Positions 12,960-24,599 of a stretch of DNA of 64,000 nt are shown in pieces. The notes below the pieces were generated by a model. It saw only the letters and a list, made by a program, of their open reading frames with translations. It was not told the DNA's origin and made no database searches. A program made the position numbers and the translations under genes. The stretch lies in contig NC_058149.1 of NCBI RefSeq assembly GCF_011075055.1, forward strand, positions 4,222,449-4,286,448, given 5' to 3'. Numbering within the stretch: position 1 is the first letter of the stretch; each line of letters opens with the position of its first letter. This DNA comes from Mangifera indica. Taxonomy: Eukaryota > Streptophyta > Magnoliopsida > Sapindales > Anacardiaceae.

Positions 12960-14535
12960 AATGTAGATGCATTTTCAATTAATCACAAGCATTCACATTT
13001 CATTAATAAACACAACTATCACAAACTTGATCAATGTAATACAAAATATTACTACACACATAAATCATAGAGAAAAAAACATTATGTACTTGGTTTGCAT
13101 TGATCATCCCAAGCTCCATTCTTATGAAGCAAAACCTATCTTTATTGAGTGGCTTGGTAAAAGTATCAACAAGTTAATTAGTTGTATTAATGAATTCAAT
13201 TTTAATATCATCCTTGTTAACATGATCATACAAAAAATGATGCCTAATGTCTATATGCTTTTTTCTAGAGTGCAAAACAAGATTTTTAGAAAGTTGGATG
13301 ACACTTGTATTATCACAAAATATTGAAATATTTTCATTTCAAAATTAAAATCCATTAGTTGTTGTCTTATTTATAAAAGTTGTACACAATAACTCGCTAT
13401 GAAAACGTATTCAACTTCCTTAGTAGAAGTTGCCACGGAGTTTTGTTTATTTGAAAACTATGAGACCAAGATATTTCTTAATCAATCTTACATGCCCCGA
13501 AATAGATGTTCGAAAATCCTTAATTTCGATGAAGACCCCTTTAGGATACCACAAACCAATGTTAGGGATGCACTTAAAGTATCTAAAATTCTTTTCATGA
13601 CATTTAAGTACGATTCCTTGGGATTAACTTGGAACCTATACACTAAACATGATGTTAGATCTAGATGTCGCCAAATAAAGTAATGCACCTATTATGCTTC
13701 TATATGCTTTGATATATACATTTTTACTTTTTTCATCCGTATCGAGTTTAATTAAGGTGCTCATGGGAGTTGGTTGTTCTTTTGTATCATCTATCTTAAA
13801 CCTTTTGAGGTCCTTCACATATTTTGATTAGTTGAGTAAAATTCCCTCCTTGAGTCATTTGATTTGAAGACCAAGGAAGTAGTTGAACTCCTCTATCATA
13901 CTTATTTCAAATCCTCCTTGCATCATCTTATAAAATTCTTTATATAGAGATTTATTAGTAGCACAAAAGATAATATCATTCACATAAATTTGAACTATTA
14001 AAATATCATGTTTATATCTTTTTATAAATAAGATGATATCCACATTTCTTTTTGAGAAATCATTTTCAATAAGAAAATTACTCAAACTTTCTTTTCAAGC
14101 TCTAGGAGTTTGCTTTAAACCATAAAAAACATTTGTGAGTTTGAAAATATGGTTTGGAAATTCATAATTTTTAAAATCGGGAGGTTGTTCAATATACGTC
14201 TCCTATTGTATAAAACCATTAAAAAAATATACTTTTAACATCCATTTAAAATAGTTTAAAATTTAGATGACATGCATAAACAAACAGAATTCTAATAGCC
14301 TTAACCTAGCTATGGAAGCATAAGTTTAATCAAAATATATACTGTCTTCTTGAGAGTAGCCTTGGGTAACTAGTTTAGCTTTGTTTCTCACAACAACTCC
14401 AGCTTCATCCACCTTATTTTGATATATCCATTTTGTCCCAATAGTAGGATGATTTGTTGGCCTTGGAATTAGTTCTCAAACTTTATTCCTTTCAAATTGG
14501 TCAAACTCTTTATGTATTGCAAGCACCCAACTCTT
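12960..14535 (-). pseudogene. Copia reverse transcriptase and RNase H remnant (SIRE-like element)
   Basis: Minus-strand fragments are in Copia order. 13855-14085 contains the RT active-site region, read as IYVNDIIFCATN, where the family has YVDD; the second Asp-position change to Asn should abolish polymerase activity. It ends in NYFLGLQIK. 13636-13818 carries the RT-to-RNase H linker (QPTPMSTLIKL, YRSIIGALLYLATSR). Several stops and frameshifts interrupt the frame, so this is a pseudogene. Confidence 0.8.
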
Positions 14536-14539
14536 ATCT

Positions 14540-14875
14540 TCAAGAGTTTTTTTTTACCTTTTTTAGCTCTTTTTGTGATAAGAATGACATAAATTGATAT
14601 GTATTCCTCAATGAAGCTCTTATCCTCACTAGTTGGATAAGATCACCAATAATTTTACCTTCCTTTACTTCATCTTTCACCATTGGATATGCGGTTTCCC
14701 TCAGTGATTCTTGAGGTTGCATGATTTCATTTTCTTGCTTCTTGACCTCAACTTGATGATCTTCTCTTTCATCCTTTGGTTGAGATAAGTCTTTGATTTG
14801 AAGGTCTTCCACGAGTTCAATGACTTTATCTTCATTTATATTCTTTGCACACTTAAAAGATTCATCATTTACCAC
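14540..14875 (-). pseudogene. Charged linker between integrase and RT (SIRE-like Copia polyprotein)
   Basis: An open minus-strand stretch of 111 codons rich in E, D, K and Q, ending LRNTYQFMSFLSQKE. Copia polyproteins have a variable acidic linker at this position, before RT. It is open by chance or low constraint; no separate function is implied. Confidence 0.55.
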
Positions 14876-15102
14876 GTAAATAGATTCTTCAACTAAGAGA
14901 GTTCTCTTGTTAAAGGTTTTATATGCTTTGGATGAGGTAGATTAATCTAGGAAAATTACTTTATCGGGTTTGACATTAAATTTTTTTAAGTTATCCTTAT
15001 ATTATTTAACATAAAATACTTGCACCTAAAGGGATAAAAGTATGCAATATTAGATTTTTTCTTTTGAATAACTTATAAGGAGTTTTCTTGAGGATTGCCT
15101 AA

Positions 15103-15510
15103 TCATGACCTTATTAATGATGTAACATGAAGTATTAATAGTTTTATCTCAAAAATACTTAGGCAAATTCTGTCATATAACATTTCTACAAGTGTCCTAT
15201 TTCTTCTCTCAATAACTTCATTTTGCTGAGGGGTCTTAGGTGCCAAAAAATTGTGTTCAATTCCATGCTCATTGCAAAATATTTCAAAATCTAAAATTTT
15301 AAATTCTTTTCCATGATCACTTCTAATGCTTGTAATTGCATAACTCACTTGGTCTTGCAATTTCTTAACAAATGGAACAAATGTATGAAATGCATTATTT
15401 TTATGAGCAAGAAGCAAGATCCAAGTAAATTTTGAAAAGTCATCAACAACTAAAAAGTAATAATGCTTTCCACCTAGACTTGTAGTTCTAGATGATACAC
15501 ATAAATCCAT
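15103..15510 (-). pseudogene. Copia integrase core (SIRE-like element)
   Basis: An open minus-strand stretch of 135 codons containing the rve integrase core: GKHYYFLVVDDFSKFTWILL (first catalytic Asp), SIRSDHGKEF (second Asp) and TPQQNEVIERRNRTLVEM (catalytic Glu). The catalytic triad looks retained here, but upstream and downstream frames are broken, so no functional polyprotein is expected. Confidence 0.82.
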
Positions 15511-15918
15511 ATGTAAAAGTTAAAGGGATCTTGAAGTTGAAACATAATTTTTAGGTTTAAAGCAAGTTATTGTTTGTTTGCCTTTCATGCAAGCATCACA
15601 CACATGATCCTTTTTTAAAATCAACTTTGGCAAACCTTTTACTAAATTTCTTTTAGAAAGTTTTGTAAAACAATAATGCTTGCATGTCCTAATCTCCTAT
15701 GTCAATACCAAATGTCTTCCTCTTGGGTTGACATGAGACATAGGTCTTTAGATGGAATGTCATACAAGTCTATAATATACACATTTGAATGCTTATGACC
15801 AATGAATACAATTGCATTTGTGCTAGTATCAACAATCTCACAACATAATAAGTAAAAACTAATTTTGAAGTATTTATCACATAACTGACTTATATTAAGT
15901 AAATTATGTTTAAGACCT

Positions 15919-16137
15919 TCAAAACCAATACATCATTAATGGAGAAAAAAAGTTACCTATTGTACCAATGCCAATCACCTTTTCTTTTGAATTATCTCCA
16001 AAGTTGACATTACTTCTATCTTTGGCCTTTAATAAGGATACTATACTTCTATCTCTTGTCATATTTCTTGAGCATCCATTATTCAAGTACCACTTGCTAG
16101 AGGACCTCAAGGAAGATTGATAATATGTTAACAACAC
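15919..16137 (-). pseudogene. Copia aspartic protease remnant with mutated active site
   Basis: The minus-strand reading contains SSSKWYLNNGCSRNMTRD, where the family consensus is WYLDSGCSRHMTGD. The catalytic Asp-Ser-Gly is read as Asn-Asn-Gly, so the protease is inactive. It sits between the gag remnant and the integrase core, as expected for Copia. Confidence 0.75.
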
Positions 16138-16230
16138 AAATTAATTTATTTACTCTTGGGTACCTAAATGGTTTTGAGTCCAACAATGTTAGTTTTTATC
16201 ATCCCCTGAGGAACCCAAACCTTTTTAATT

Positions 16231-16780
16231 TTAAAAAGGTTTACAATTCCTAATTAGACATGATCTAATAGTATACCCAACAAATGAACAAAATTTGCAT
16301 TTCATGTGTAATGTATGTGGTTTCTTTGGACGCCTAAATGAGTTTATGAAGGGATTATTTCTATTATATCCTAGTCTTTCTTTATTAAGACCATTCCTTT
16401 GTGAGGCAAGCATTTCATCCAACTTTTTAATGTCAATTTTAAAATTTTCGAATAATTCATTTGAGCTTGACACTTTCTTCTTTAGTTCTTTATGCGTTTC
16501 TTTAATGCATGTCAGTTCCTTTATGCATGATTCCTTTTCATTTGATACAATTTCAAAATCAATTTTTAGTTTATCATGCTTATGTGAGAGTGTCATGCTC
16601 ATTTTTAATGCATGCTAATTGTTTCTTTAGTACTTTGTTTTTAGTTTCCATACTCTCATATTCATCCATTAATGATTCAAATGCATCTTGCAATTCATTT
16701 AAAGAATATGAGTTTGGAGCATTTACCTCATCTTTCAAGTATAAAGCATATGTTGGTGAATATGTTCTTTAAAAAATCAA
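16231..16780 (-). pseudogene. C-terminal half of SIRE-type gag with a broken zinc knuckle
   Basis: The minus strand reads a coiled-coil-rich gag C-terminus (NSYSLNELQDAFESLMDEYE near 16700, then KIDIKKLDEMLASQRNGLNK) followed by a CCHC-type knuckle, CKFCSFVGYTIRSC, with Tyr in place of the His. The N-terminal gag domain is missing: the LTR begins only about 50 bp upstream of this half-gag. A deletion has therefore removed the 5' part of gag. Confidence 0.7.
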
Positions 16781-17758
16781 CAAAAGAATTCTCTTAATCA
16801 CACCAAAATTATACATAAGAGCAACCAATTACTCAATTTCAACAAAATAAATGAGCATAAACAATTCAATGCACACAAATAATTAATGCAAATAATCAAC
16901 AAATAACAAACGATTAATAAGAGTTAAAATAAATAGTAAGTTTAGAAAAACTCAATTTAAAGTGGTTTGGAGTTTTCTTTTGTAACTCTCTTACATCCAC
17001 TTCTCCAAACAATTTGCCTTTGAGTTCAACTATCACTTGAAAAACTTTTTTACATTTAGTTTGTTTGGAATTGTGCCTAATACACTAGTTGATATGAGAT
17101 TTCGCTCTCAAGTGTTTAGAATACAAATTTTGGAGTATTAAATGGGTCATAAACACTAAAAATACAAGTTTAGCTCAAGTTTACTCTTAAATAAATGAGT
17201 TTAGGTTTTGTGAGAGACTTAGAGAGAAAACAATAATGCATAATAGATGAGAGTAGAAGAATTTTCTTTATACAGCTTGTCTAACCCTCTTCTGTTCAAA
17301 ATGAGCTCAATTTATAAAGCTTAGTGACAGGTTGAGCAGGTTTCCATTGAGCTTGAGTTGCTTAAAAAAATGGTTGTTTATCTGTTGAAAATGACGTTTT
17401 GCTCATAAATATCCATAGACATGATCGACATGTTTAAAAAGCATGGTTGGCATTTGATTTTTATGGCCAAGTCAACCTCGGTCAAAGTTCCTAACATATA
17501 ACTCTAAATGCATTAAGCACGGGTGACACTTTCTTGGCACAAGCAGTTTGATTCATTTCTTTGTTTTGTAAAAATTCGAGAAGCTTGAACAACTTGCATG
17601 TCGACTTGTGCACGGTTGATATATTGACTTGATTTTACAAAGGGCATAGTTGATGCAATTAAAGCACAACTGAACATTGCATTTTGACTACTTCATATGC
17701 ATGGTTGGTAAAGCATTTTGCATGGTTGGCAAAACATTTTGCATAGCTGGAATGAATC

Positions 17759-18703
17759 TGGTACATATTCATCCAAACTGTTTTTACTGTTCATTTAACA
17801 TGTGCAGTTTTTTTGTTCATTCAATTTAACTAACCAAATCAACTCCAAATCCAACCAAATTCATATCATCATAATCACAACACAATGAACTTTCTTTCAA
17901 GTTATGGTAGCCCTCAAGATTTAATAGATAAAGTAGTCAAAATACTGATCAAAGTCAGTGGCAGAAAATGTAACTATAGTGCAACTCTTTGTCATAAGTA
18001 TAATTAACACACATACGCACTCTAATTTGGATTTCTAAAGAAATATAAAATGTAACCAAGACGTAAAGGAAAGTTCTACCAACCTTGGGGTCTTCCACCA
18101 CTAATCTTTCACCAAGAATGATTGGATAAATGAAATGATATAAAAGCCAACAAAGCTTTATTCAAAATTTCATTCAAAATGCCAACCAACTCATTACAAA
18201 TGAAGATCCACCCCTTTATATAGGAGGCATAGATGGAAATGATACAATTTTTCCCACAAAAGTCAACTAAAAATGGCATGAATTAAGCTAAGCCACTCAT
18301 TCTAAACCAAGCCCATTGATAGTAATTAACTAAAGACAAAAGTTAGTTGTTTTTTCCTTAATTTTAGGAATGATGTTTCATAACTAAAATAACCAAATTC
18401 TAATTTAATTCCAATGTAACTAAAAACCAATTTTGGGCCTCTCAAAATGATGCTTGGATGCTTGGGCCATTGATGGACTTCCAAAGTCACATTTTTGGAT
18501 CAATTGGAGCAAGCTATTCACTTGGACCTTAGGTGCATGTAATGAGACTATATTCAAAAGTGGTTTTGGGCCAAAATTGAAGGTTCAATGGTTCATTTGG
18601 CTTGGAATTTGCTATAATTTCATTCTTCTTGGTTTCAAAGGCTGTATGGAGACTTGAGGATGGCTTGGAACCCAAAAATGACAATGGAGCCATATAGACA
18701 TCA
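17759..18703 (-). repeat. 3' LTR of the gag-PR Gypsy element
   Basis: Direct repeat of 20759-21740; shared text includes CAAGATTTAATA, AGTCAGTGGCAGAAAATGTA and CCTTGGGGTCTTCCACCA. Plus-strand ends are TGGTACATATTCATCC and AGACATCA. It lacks about 30 bp present near the start of the other copy. Confidence 0.88.
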
Positions 18704-18713
18704 TCCTCCCCAT
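18704..18713 (-). other. Polypurine tract of the gag-PR Gypsy element
   Basis: Minus-strand ATGGGGAGGA lies directly upstream of the 3' LTR start (TGATGTC). A purine tract in this position primes plus-strand DNA synthesis. Confidence 0.75.
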
Positions 18714-19261
18714 GTTGAGAAGGATTTGCCTTTAAATCCTCAAGATAGTTATCCTTCACTTGCTGACCATTCATAAACAAACTTTCTTTCATGATTATTT
18801 TTCCTTTAATAACTTTATGAACTTGTTGTGGACTAAGAAGAGTTAAAGTGACAGTCTTGCCATTGAATTTAAAGGAGTAAATGTTCTTTTTGCCATCATG
18901 CTTCACTACTCTATCAAATTGCCAAGGTCTTCCCAATAACAAGTGACAAAAATCCATAAGAATTACATCACACAAAACTCATCATTATAATGCTTAGCAA
19001 TGGAGAAGGAAACAAGCACTTGTTTGGCTACTTGGAGGCTAGTCCCATTACTCAACCATTGGAGCTTGTATGGTTGAATATGAGGTAAGGTAATCTAAGT
19101 TTTTCCACTAAGGTAGATGAAACTACATTTGCACAACTTCCACTATCTATAATTAAAGAACACATTTTACCTCCAATGATGCACCTTGATTGAAAAATAT
19201 AGAGTCTTTGTTCTTCAGAAGGAAGAGGCTTGGCATGCAAAACTCTCCTAATAACTAGCAA
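18714..19261 (-). pseudogene. Gypsy aspartic protease and PR-RT spacer, no RT following
   Basis: The minus strand first reads a retropepsin motif, GGKMCSLIIDSGSCANVVSS, at about 19120-19190, with DSG intact. It continues after a short disrupted stretch with the pre-RT spacer (FCHLLLGRPWQFDRVVKHDG) typical of plant Gypsy polyproteins. The reading then runs into the 3' LTR. RT should follow here but is missing, so the element depends on proteins from a relative. Confidence 0.78.
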
Positions 19262-20421
19262 CTCTCTTTCATCAGCTCATTGCAAAATTTCTTCTTCTTC
19301 CTTATTGGATCATCACTTTCATGGCTGGAAACTTCATTTTCTTCTTCTTTTTGAAGGGACTTCTCAATGGCTTGTATCTCTATCAAGGATAAAACTTTTC
19401 TATTAGGGCATTCAACTTGAAAGTGTCCATAGCCTTGACATTTAAAGCACTTTTTGTTGGAGAGGTTGGTCTTTACCATATTAGACTTGTCCTTAGTTAG
19501 TTCTACCACTTTTTCCTTGTCTTTCTCTTTAGAAGAAGAATCAACAACATTTGTGTAAGATGGGAAACCTTTATAGAAGATAGTTCTCTTGGTAAAAGAT
19601 GTGTTTTTGTTAAATAATATCCTTTTGGAAAATGACTTGGAAACCATGGGCTTTATGACCTTCTTTTGCTTCTCCACTTTAATAACCAACTTACACACAT
19701 CTTCGAAAGTGTAATATGGTGGCAACTCCACCATATGCACAATGTCTTGATTCAATCCTCTAATAAATCTTGTAATGGTTTGCTCCCTTACTTTTGATAG
19801 CTCACTCCTCATCAATAGCTTCTTAAATTCTCTTATGTAATGTTCAACACTATCACTTCCTTGCTTGAGGGTGTGCAATTTGAGGTAAAAGTCTTGCTTG
19901 TGATTGTCGAGAAGAAATCTCCTTCTCAAAAACTTCTTAAGTTTCTCCCAAGACCTAACTTTCTCTTTGTCGTCCCTCTCTCTTTGTTTTTATAAATTTT
20001 CCCACCATAAAGAAGCATAATCTTTAAATTTTAGGGTGGTTATTTTGCACTTTTTCTTATCTGAATAGCTTTTATACTAAAAAACTCTTTCTAGGGTATG
20101 TAACCAATCAACAAAGTCATTTGGATCCATACTACCTTCAAATTTCAGAATTTCAATTTTTAATCCTCTATCATCATCCTTATTTCTCCTAGGTGCCCTT
20201 TCTTGTTCTTCTTCACTTGAGTCATCATGAAGCATCAATTCCTCCCTAGTATGTTTAGGAGGAGGAGGGAAAGGTCTAATATGTCTTCTTGGGTGATGTA
20301 GTTGGGTTGGGTGAGGTGGAGGAAGGGGTATTTGACTTTGTGTTGAAGTTTGGGGTTGTGATAAGGGTGCTCGACTTTGAGTAAGGGCCAAGTCTCTCAT
20401 CATTTGCATAATTTGATTCAC
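19255..20421 (-). pseudogene. Gypsy gag with intact CCHC zinc knuckle, two premature stops
   Basis: The minus strand reads MNQIMQMMRDLALTQSRAPL, a proline/glutamine-rich N-terminus, then the retrotransposon-gag helix region (FVDWLHTLERVF; after a stop-containing gap, RRRFLLDNHKQDFYLKLHTL and VEHYIREFKKLL), and near the end a zinc knuckle CFKCQGYGHFQVEC (CX2CX4HX4C, all ligands present). The two open pieces, 20077-20421 and 19255-19929, stay in register apart from stops in the 147-bp gap. This is a recently decayed gag. Confidence 0.82.
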
Positions 20422-20742
20422 TTGGTCCTTAATGACCTTAAGTTCTCCTTTGACCTCTCATTTTAGTGCTATGTGAGCAAACTTCCAAGGATGAGGAGGT
20501 AAGGAGGATAAGGATAAAGTTCTTTTATAAGACATTTTTGGTAATGGCTAGTGGGTAAAGACTAATGGTTATAAATGTTTAAGGGTTGGGGTGAGTATTA
20601 GTAAGTGTTTGGGTTAAGGAATGTTTGTGTTTTAGGTAAATTAAGGTTTTGTGTGCAGTAACTTTATTGTAAATAGTAAATTTCAGTCATGAATAGTAGC
20701 TTTGAGAAAAAGATTACAGTCAACAAATCACAAAAATAGTGT

Positions 20743-20756
20743 AGGCTCTGATATCA
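20743..20756 (-). other. Primer-binding site of the gag-PR Gypsy element
   Basis: Minus-strand TGATATCAGAGCC lies a few bases inside the 5' LTR. It differs by one base from TGGTATCAGAGCC, the complement of the initiator-Met tRNA 3' end. Confidence 0.72.
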
Positions 20757-20758
20757 AA

Positions 20759-21740
20759 TGGTACATATTTATCCAAACATGCAATAATAAACCAAAAAAT
20801 CAAAATTATTTTTACTGTTTATTTGGCGTTTGCAGTTTTTTTGTTTATTTAATTAAACTAATTAAATCAACTCCAAATCAACCAAATTCATATCATCATA
20901 ATCACAACACAATGAACTTTCTTTCAAGCTATGGTAGCCCTCAAGATTTAATAAATAAAGTAGTCAAATTGTTGATCAAAGTCAGTGGCAGAAAATGTAA
21001 CTATAGTGCAACTCTCTATCATAAACAAAATTAACACACATACGCACTCTAATTTGGATTTCTAAAAAAACATAAAATGTAACCAAGGCATAAAGGAAAG
21101 TTCCACCAACCTTGGGGTCTTCCACCACCAATCTTTCGCCAAGAATGATTAGATAAAGGAAATGATATAAAAACCAACAAAGCTTTCTTCAAATTTTCAT
21201 TCAAAATGCTAACCAACTTATTACAAATGAAGATCACCCCTTTATATAAGAGGCATAGATGACAATGATACAATATTTCCCACAAAAGTCAACAAAAAAT
21301 GATATGAATTAAGCTAAGCCACTAATTCTAAATCGAGCCCATTGATAGTAATTAACTAAAGACAAAAGTTAGTTGTTTTTTCCTTAATTTTAAGAATGAT
21401 GTTTCATAACTAAAACAACCAAATTCTAATTTAGTTTCAATGCAACTAAAAACCAATTTTGGGCTCTTTGGGCTTCTCAAAATGATGCTTGGACGTTTGA
21501 GCTATTTATGGACTTCCAAAGTCACATTTTTGGATCAATTGGAGCAAGCTATTCACTTAGACCTTGGGTGCACGTAATGAGACTATATCCAAAAGTGGTT
21601 TTGGGCCATAATTGTGAAGGTGCAATGGTTCCTTTGACTTGGAATTTTCTAGAATTTCATTTTTCTTGGTTTCAAAGGCTGTATGGAGACTTGAGGATGA
21701 CTTGGAACACAAAAATGACAATGAAGCCGTGTATACATCA
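20759..21740 (-). repeat. 5' LTR of the gag-PR Gypsy element
   Basis: Partner of 17759-18703. Plus-strand ends are TGGTACATATTTATCC and GTATACATCA. The copies differ by scattered substitutions and small indels, so the insertion is not recent. Confidence 0.88.
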
Positions 21741-22135
21741 AAATCTTGCACGACTGGACTATTAAAGATGTACTATGGCTGGAATGTCCTTGCATGTTTG
21801 GCACAACTTGAAAATCACAATTGGAAGGAATTTGAGACAAGAAGAAGCATGACTTGATAACTTAAAGAGGCACAGTTGGACCGATATCTTGCACAGCTGG
21901 ACATGCAGTTTTTTCTTTAAATTTTAGCCAAATTTCTAGAAGGCTGAACTGGAGGTAAACGACTAATGCACGAGTAAGGCACGATTTTATTATCTTCAGT
22001 CCAATTCTATCTTATTTTTACCTTGCAAATTTTACACTTGTCCATTTTATAATGATTTAATATATTCTTTAGACATGTTAATAATTTTAACGTATGTTTT
22101 TATCATCATCAAATTACTAGTAATTCAATATGAAT

Positions 22136-22593
22136 GATTTATTTATTTCAAAAATACATTAGAATGAAAAACCGATTGGATTTAGGCGCTATAATTCATG
22201 AAAAACCAATTGAAACATTATAACCTTAGTTTTATGGAAATAGTAGGCAACTAGGTGTCACAACTAGGCATGTGGGCAATTTCAACGAAATGTAAATATC
22301 TTGGTTATATCTGAATAATATATTAAAAATGGGTTAAAATTGTATAATACATAAAAATTATTTAAATGCATTAAAAAAAGATTATTTTAATTAATTTACC
22401 TAATAATCACAGTTATAAAATTGTTAAACCATGATGAATTATTAAATAATTCAAGTTTTGTTTTTTAAAATTATGGAGGTAAAGGTCCATGGATTTTGTA
22501 TTCTTATTTTTTATATTTAAGAAAATTCACACTATGAATGTCATGTCAAATAGGTGGGAGGTCTTTATTTCACATATTAGGTGATGTGATAAA
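22136..22593. other. Intergenic DNA between two transposons
   Basis: AT-rich sequence between the SIRE-like element and the Mutator-like element. I see no gene or repeat structure. Confidence 0.5.
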
Positions 22594-23087
22594 TTAACTT
22601 TTGGGAAATCAAAATAATTGCCCCAAAGATAAGGGGGCAAAACGAAATTACCCCTAGATTTTATTGTTAAGCGAAACTACCCCAAAATTGTGAAGAGACG
22701 AAAATGCCCCCCATGTCAAATTCGGCCATAACCACGCGTATCACAAACCAACACACAAAAAAAGAAATTACGAATACCCGTTTTCGCGCACTCGACAACT
22801 TTGATTTTCTCTGGCGATTTTTGCGACGTTTCCGGCCACGAAGATGGATAAAAGGGTTAGCAAAACAACCCTTGTCATCTCTTTATGCATTTTGGTTCAA
22901 GATTTGAGCGATTTGATGTGAAATTTGGGTGTTTAGCGTTAGGGTTCCGATTTGAAATTCTTGACGAAAATGATTGATTTTGTGGTGATTTTGATAAATT
23001 TTCTTAGGGCTTTTGTGTTAGATTAGGTGTAGAGTTGATTGTTGTTGAAATGGAGTTTGAAAAACGAAGTTTGGGAGGTGAAATGTA

Positions 23088-23395
23088 GCCACGCGAATTC
23101 GGTAGTCACCACGTGAATGGCCTAGTGACCACACGAATTCGTGTGGTGAGAATTGTTGAAGACGGGGTGGTTTTTTCCACTTTTCAAATTTTGTGGACTA
23201 CACGATAACGTGTGGTTGGGGGTAAAAATGCGCTTTTTCATCGTGTGGTGGGGCAGAGTTTAAATTTGAAAAATTCGTTGACACGCGAAATTATGGTCAA
23301 CCCCCTGAATTCGTGCGATTGACACGCGAATTCGCATGGTGGGGGCAAAATGTGGTTTTCCATAGTTTTCCACTAGGCGATTTCGTGTGGTTAGA
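23088..23395. repeat. CpG-rich palindromic motif cluster in the MULE
   Basis: Variants of ACACGCGAATTCGTGTGGT recur at least seven times, with spacers containing ACGTGTGG or CGTGTGGTGGGG. The core GCGAATTCGC/ACGAATTCGT is self-complementary. CpG density is far above the AT-rich surroundings. Purpose unknown; possible roles are transposase binding or small-RNA production, neither shown here. Confidence 0.6.
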
Positions 23396-23655
23396 ATTAG
23401 GGGGCAAAATATAATTATATATAATTTTAGGGCTTTTTGGATAGTTTCCAAATTAGGGGCACAATGAAATTTATCCATCTTAAGGTTTTTTGACGTGTAG
23501 AATTTGAATTTGATATCTGTTTTTTCGAATAAGACCTCTATGTATAGAATTGAATAATTTATAATATAAATTTGATATAAATTTAATATAATTGTGATTT
23601 AATTTTCATACAAGGAGCTGGACAAAAGAGAACAAGGGACGAAGGCAGGGATGAA

Positions 23656-24460
23656 ATGCGATTTCCTCCCGAAAAACACTTCAAAACTCAAGTTACTACA
23701 CGTGGATATAGAGATGTGGGAGCCGTGATTAAAAAATTATTAATAGAGAGGCAATTACAAATGTTTCGACGTACCCGTTGCGGACACTTCCTGGACTTGA
23801 AGGATAGTCGATTTAGTGAGGTTCTAATATATTCTTTCATCCTTCGAGCGGTAAATAAGGTGACCTCGGGAGAGGAGTTATGGTAAATAAGGTGACCTCG
23901 GGAGGATGACATTGATGCAGTGAAGTTAGCACTATTGTTTTATCTTCACATAGGGTTGTTAGAGAGTGATTTGAGGAAAACAATTCCCCAGAAGATATTA
24001 TAATTAGCTGATAATCTTAATGGGTTTAATGCATACCCGTGGGGAGTACGAGTATGGTAGATGACATATCGCTCTATATGCAATAATATCTCCCGAATTT
24101 CTATAGATTTCGGCCCGAAAAAAAAAAAAGGAAAACCAGCTTAAGTAGTATGGCATCATGGGATTTCCATTAGCGTTTCAGGTAATTATGGTATTTATTA
24201 ATTCAAACAAAAAATTTGTGTTTAAAATAAAATTAGTTTAATATGATTGTAAATATATACAATAACCGATTTATGTTGATATTGTAGTTTTGGATATATG
24301 AGATGTTGGACTCGTTATATTGATGGATAGATATGTCGCCGATTGTAGGAGCTGCCTGGATGTTGAGATGGTACACGAAGGACATTCCGGGATGGGATTT
24401 TATCTCAACTATCTTCCGTACACGTTTGGCGATCTTATCTTCAACTCAAGGTGTGACTGG
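23656..24460 (+). pseudogene. DUF1985 / Ulp1-associated gene remnant carried by the MULE
   Basis: The plus strand reads CGHFLDLKDSRFSEVLIYSF, then EELW, then after a short duplication and stop DAVKLALLFYLHIGLLESDL, and FNAYPWGVRVW, YEMLDSLY and GAAWMLRWYTKDIPGWDF. This order matches DUF1985, the N-terminal domain of plant genes that often carry a C-terminal Ulp1-type SUMO protease and travel inside Mutator-like elements. The Ulp1 catalytic domain is not visible. Stops and a 24-bp duplication (GGTAAATAAGGTGACCTCGG repeated near 23850 and 23882) break it. Confidence 0.72.
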
Positions 24461-24599
24461 ACTGGTACAAACATCTATAAATCATATAAATATAAACACA
24501 TCTGGTTAGTAATCAAGTATAAGTTTAGTAACACACATTTATAATATATTATAACAGTGAATATGAACTTACTGGTATGATTTCTTCTTTCATAAAACC

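Larger units (their letters stand above)
17759..21740 (-). mobile_element. Non-autonomous Gypsy retrotransposon with gag and protease only
   Basis: Direct LTRs at 17759-18703 and 20759-21740 (about 945 and 982 bp) bound a 2.05-kb internal region. On the minus strand the LTR starts TGATG and ends ACCA. A primer site close to the initiator-Met type lies at 20743-20755 (TGATATCAGAGCC on the minus strand), and a polypurine tract (ATGGGGAGGA) abuts the 3' LTR at 18704-18713. Gag and protease are recognisable; RT, RNase H and integrase are absent. The TSD is GAATC (17754-17758) and AAATC (21741-21745), four of five bases matching. The element sits inside the SIRE-like LTR, so it is younger. This resembles the TR-GAG class of plant elements, with a protease segment added. 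Confidence 0.87.
8772..22130 (-). mobile_element. SIRE-like Copia LTR retrotransposon, decayed, with two nested insertions
   Basis: Two long direct repeats (8772-10770 and 16830-22130) flank a Copia-type internal region read on the minus strand in the order gag, protease, integrase, RT, RNase H, then an extra 3' frame. The minus-strand LTR begins TGTTGAAC. Just upstream of it (10771-10800) is a sequence resembling the SIRE/Maximus 3' junction, where a polypurine tract would be expected but has eroded to TGCAAAGAT. A candidate 5-bp TSD is TGAAT at 8767-8771 and 22131-22135. All coding domains are broken and several catalytic residues are changed, so the copy is dead. Removing the nested elements at 9599-10309 and 17759-21740 brings the two LTRs to about 1.3 kb each. 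The inner edges of the LTRs are uncertain by a few bases. Confidence 0.8.
16830..22130 (-). repeat. 5' LTR of the SIRE-like Copia element, split by a Gypsy element
   Basis: LTR sequence at 16830-17758 resumes at 21746 and ends at 22130. The intervening 17759-21740 plus one copy of the TSD is a nested Gypsy element. Rejoining the flanks restores continuous similarity to the other LTR. On the minus strand the bases just inside the LTR, ATTGGTTGCTCTTATG, do not match a standard initiator-Met primer site. Confidence 0.8.

Noticed and set aside
23656..24460. DUF1985 remnant as a functional host gene
   Set aside because: It contains stops and a local duplication, lies within MULE TIRs and lacks the Ulp1 domain.
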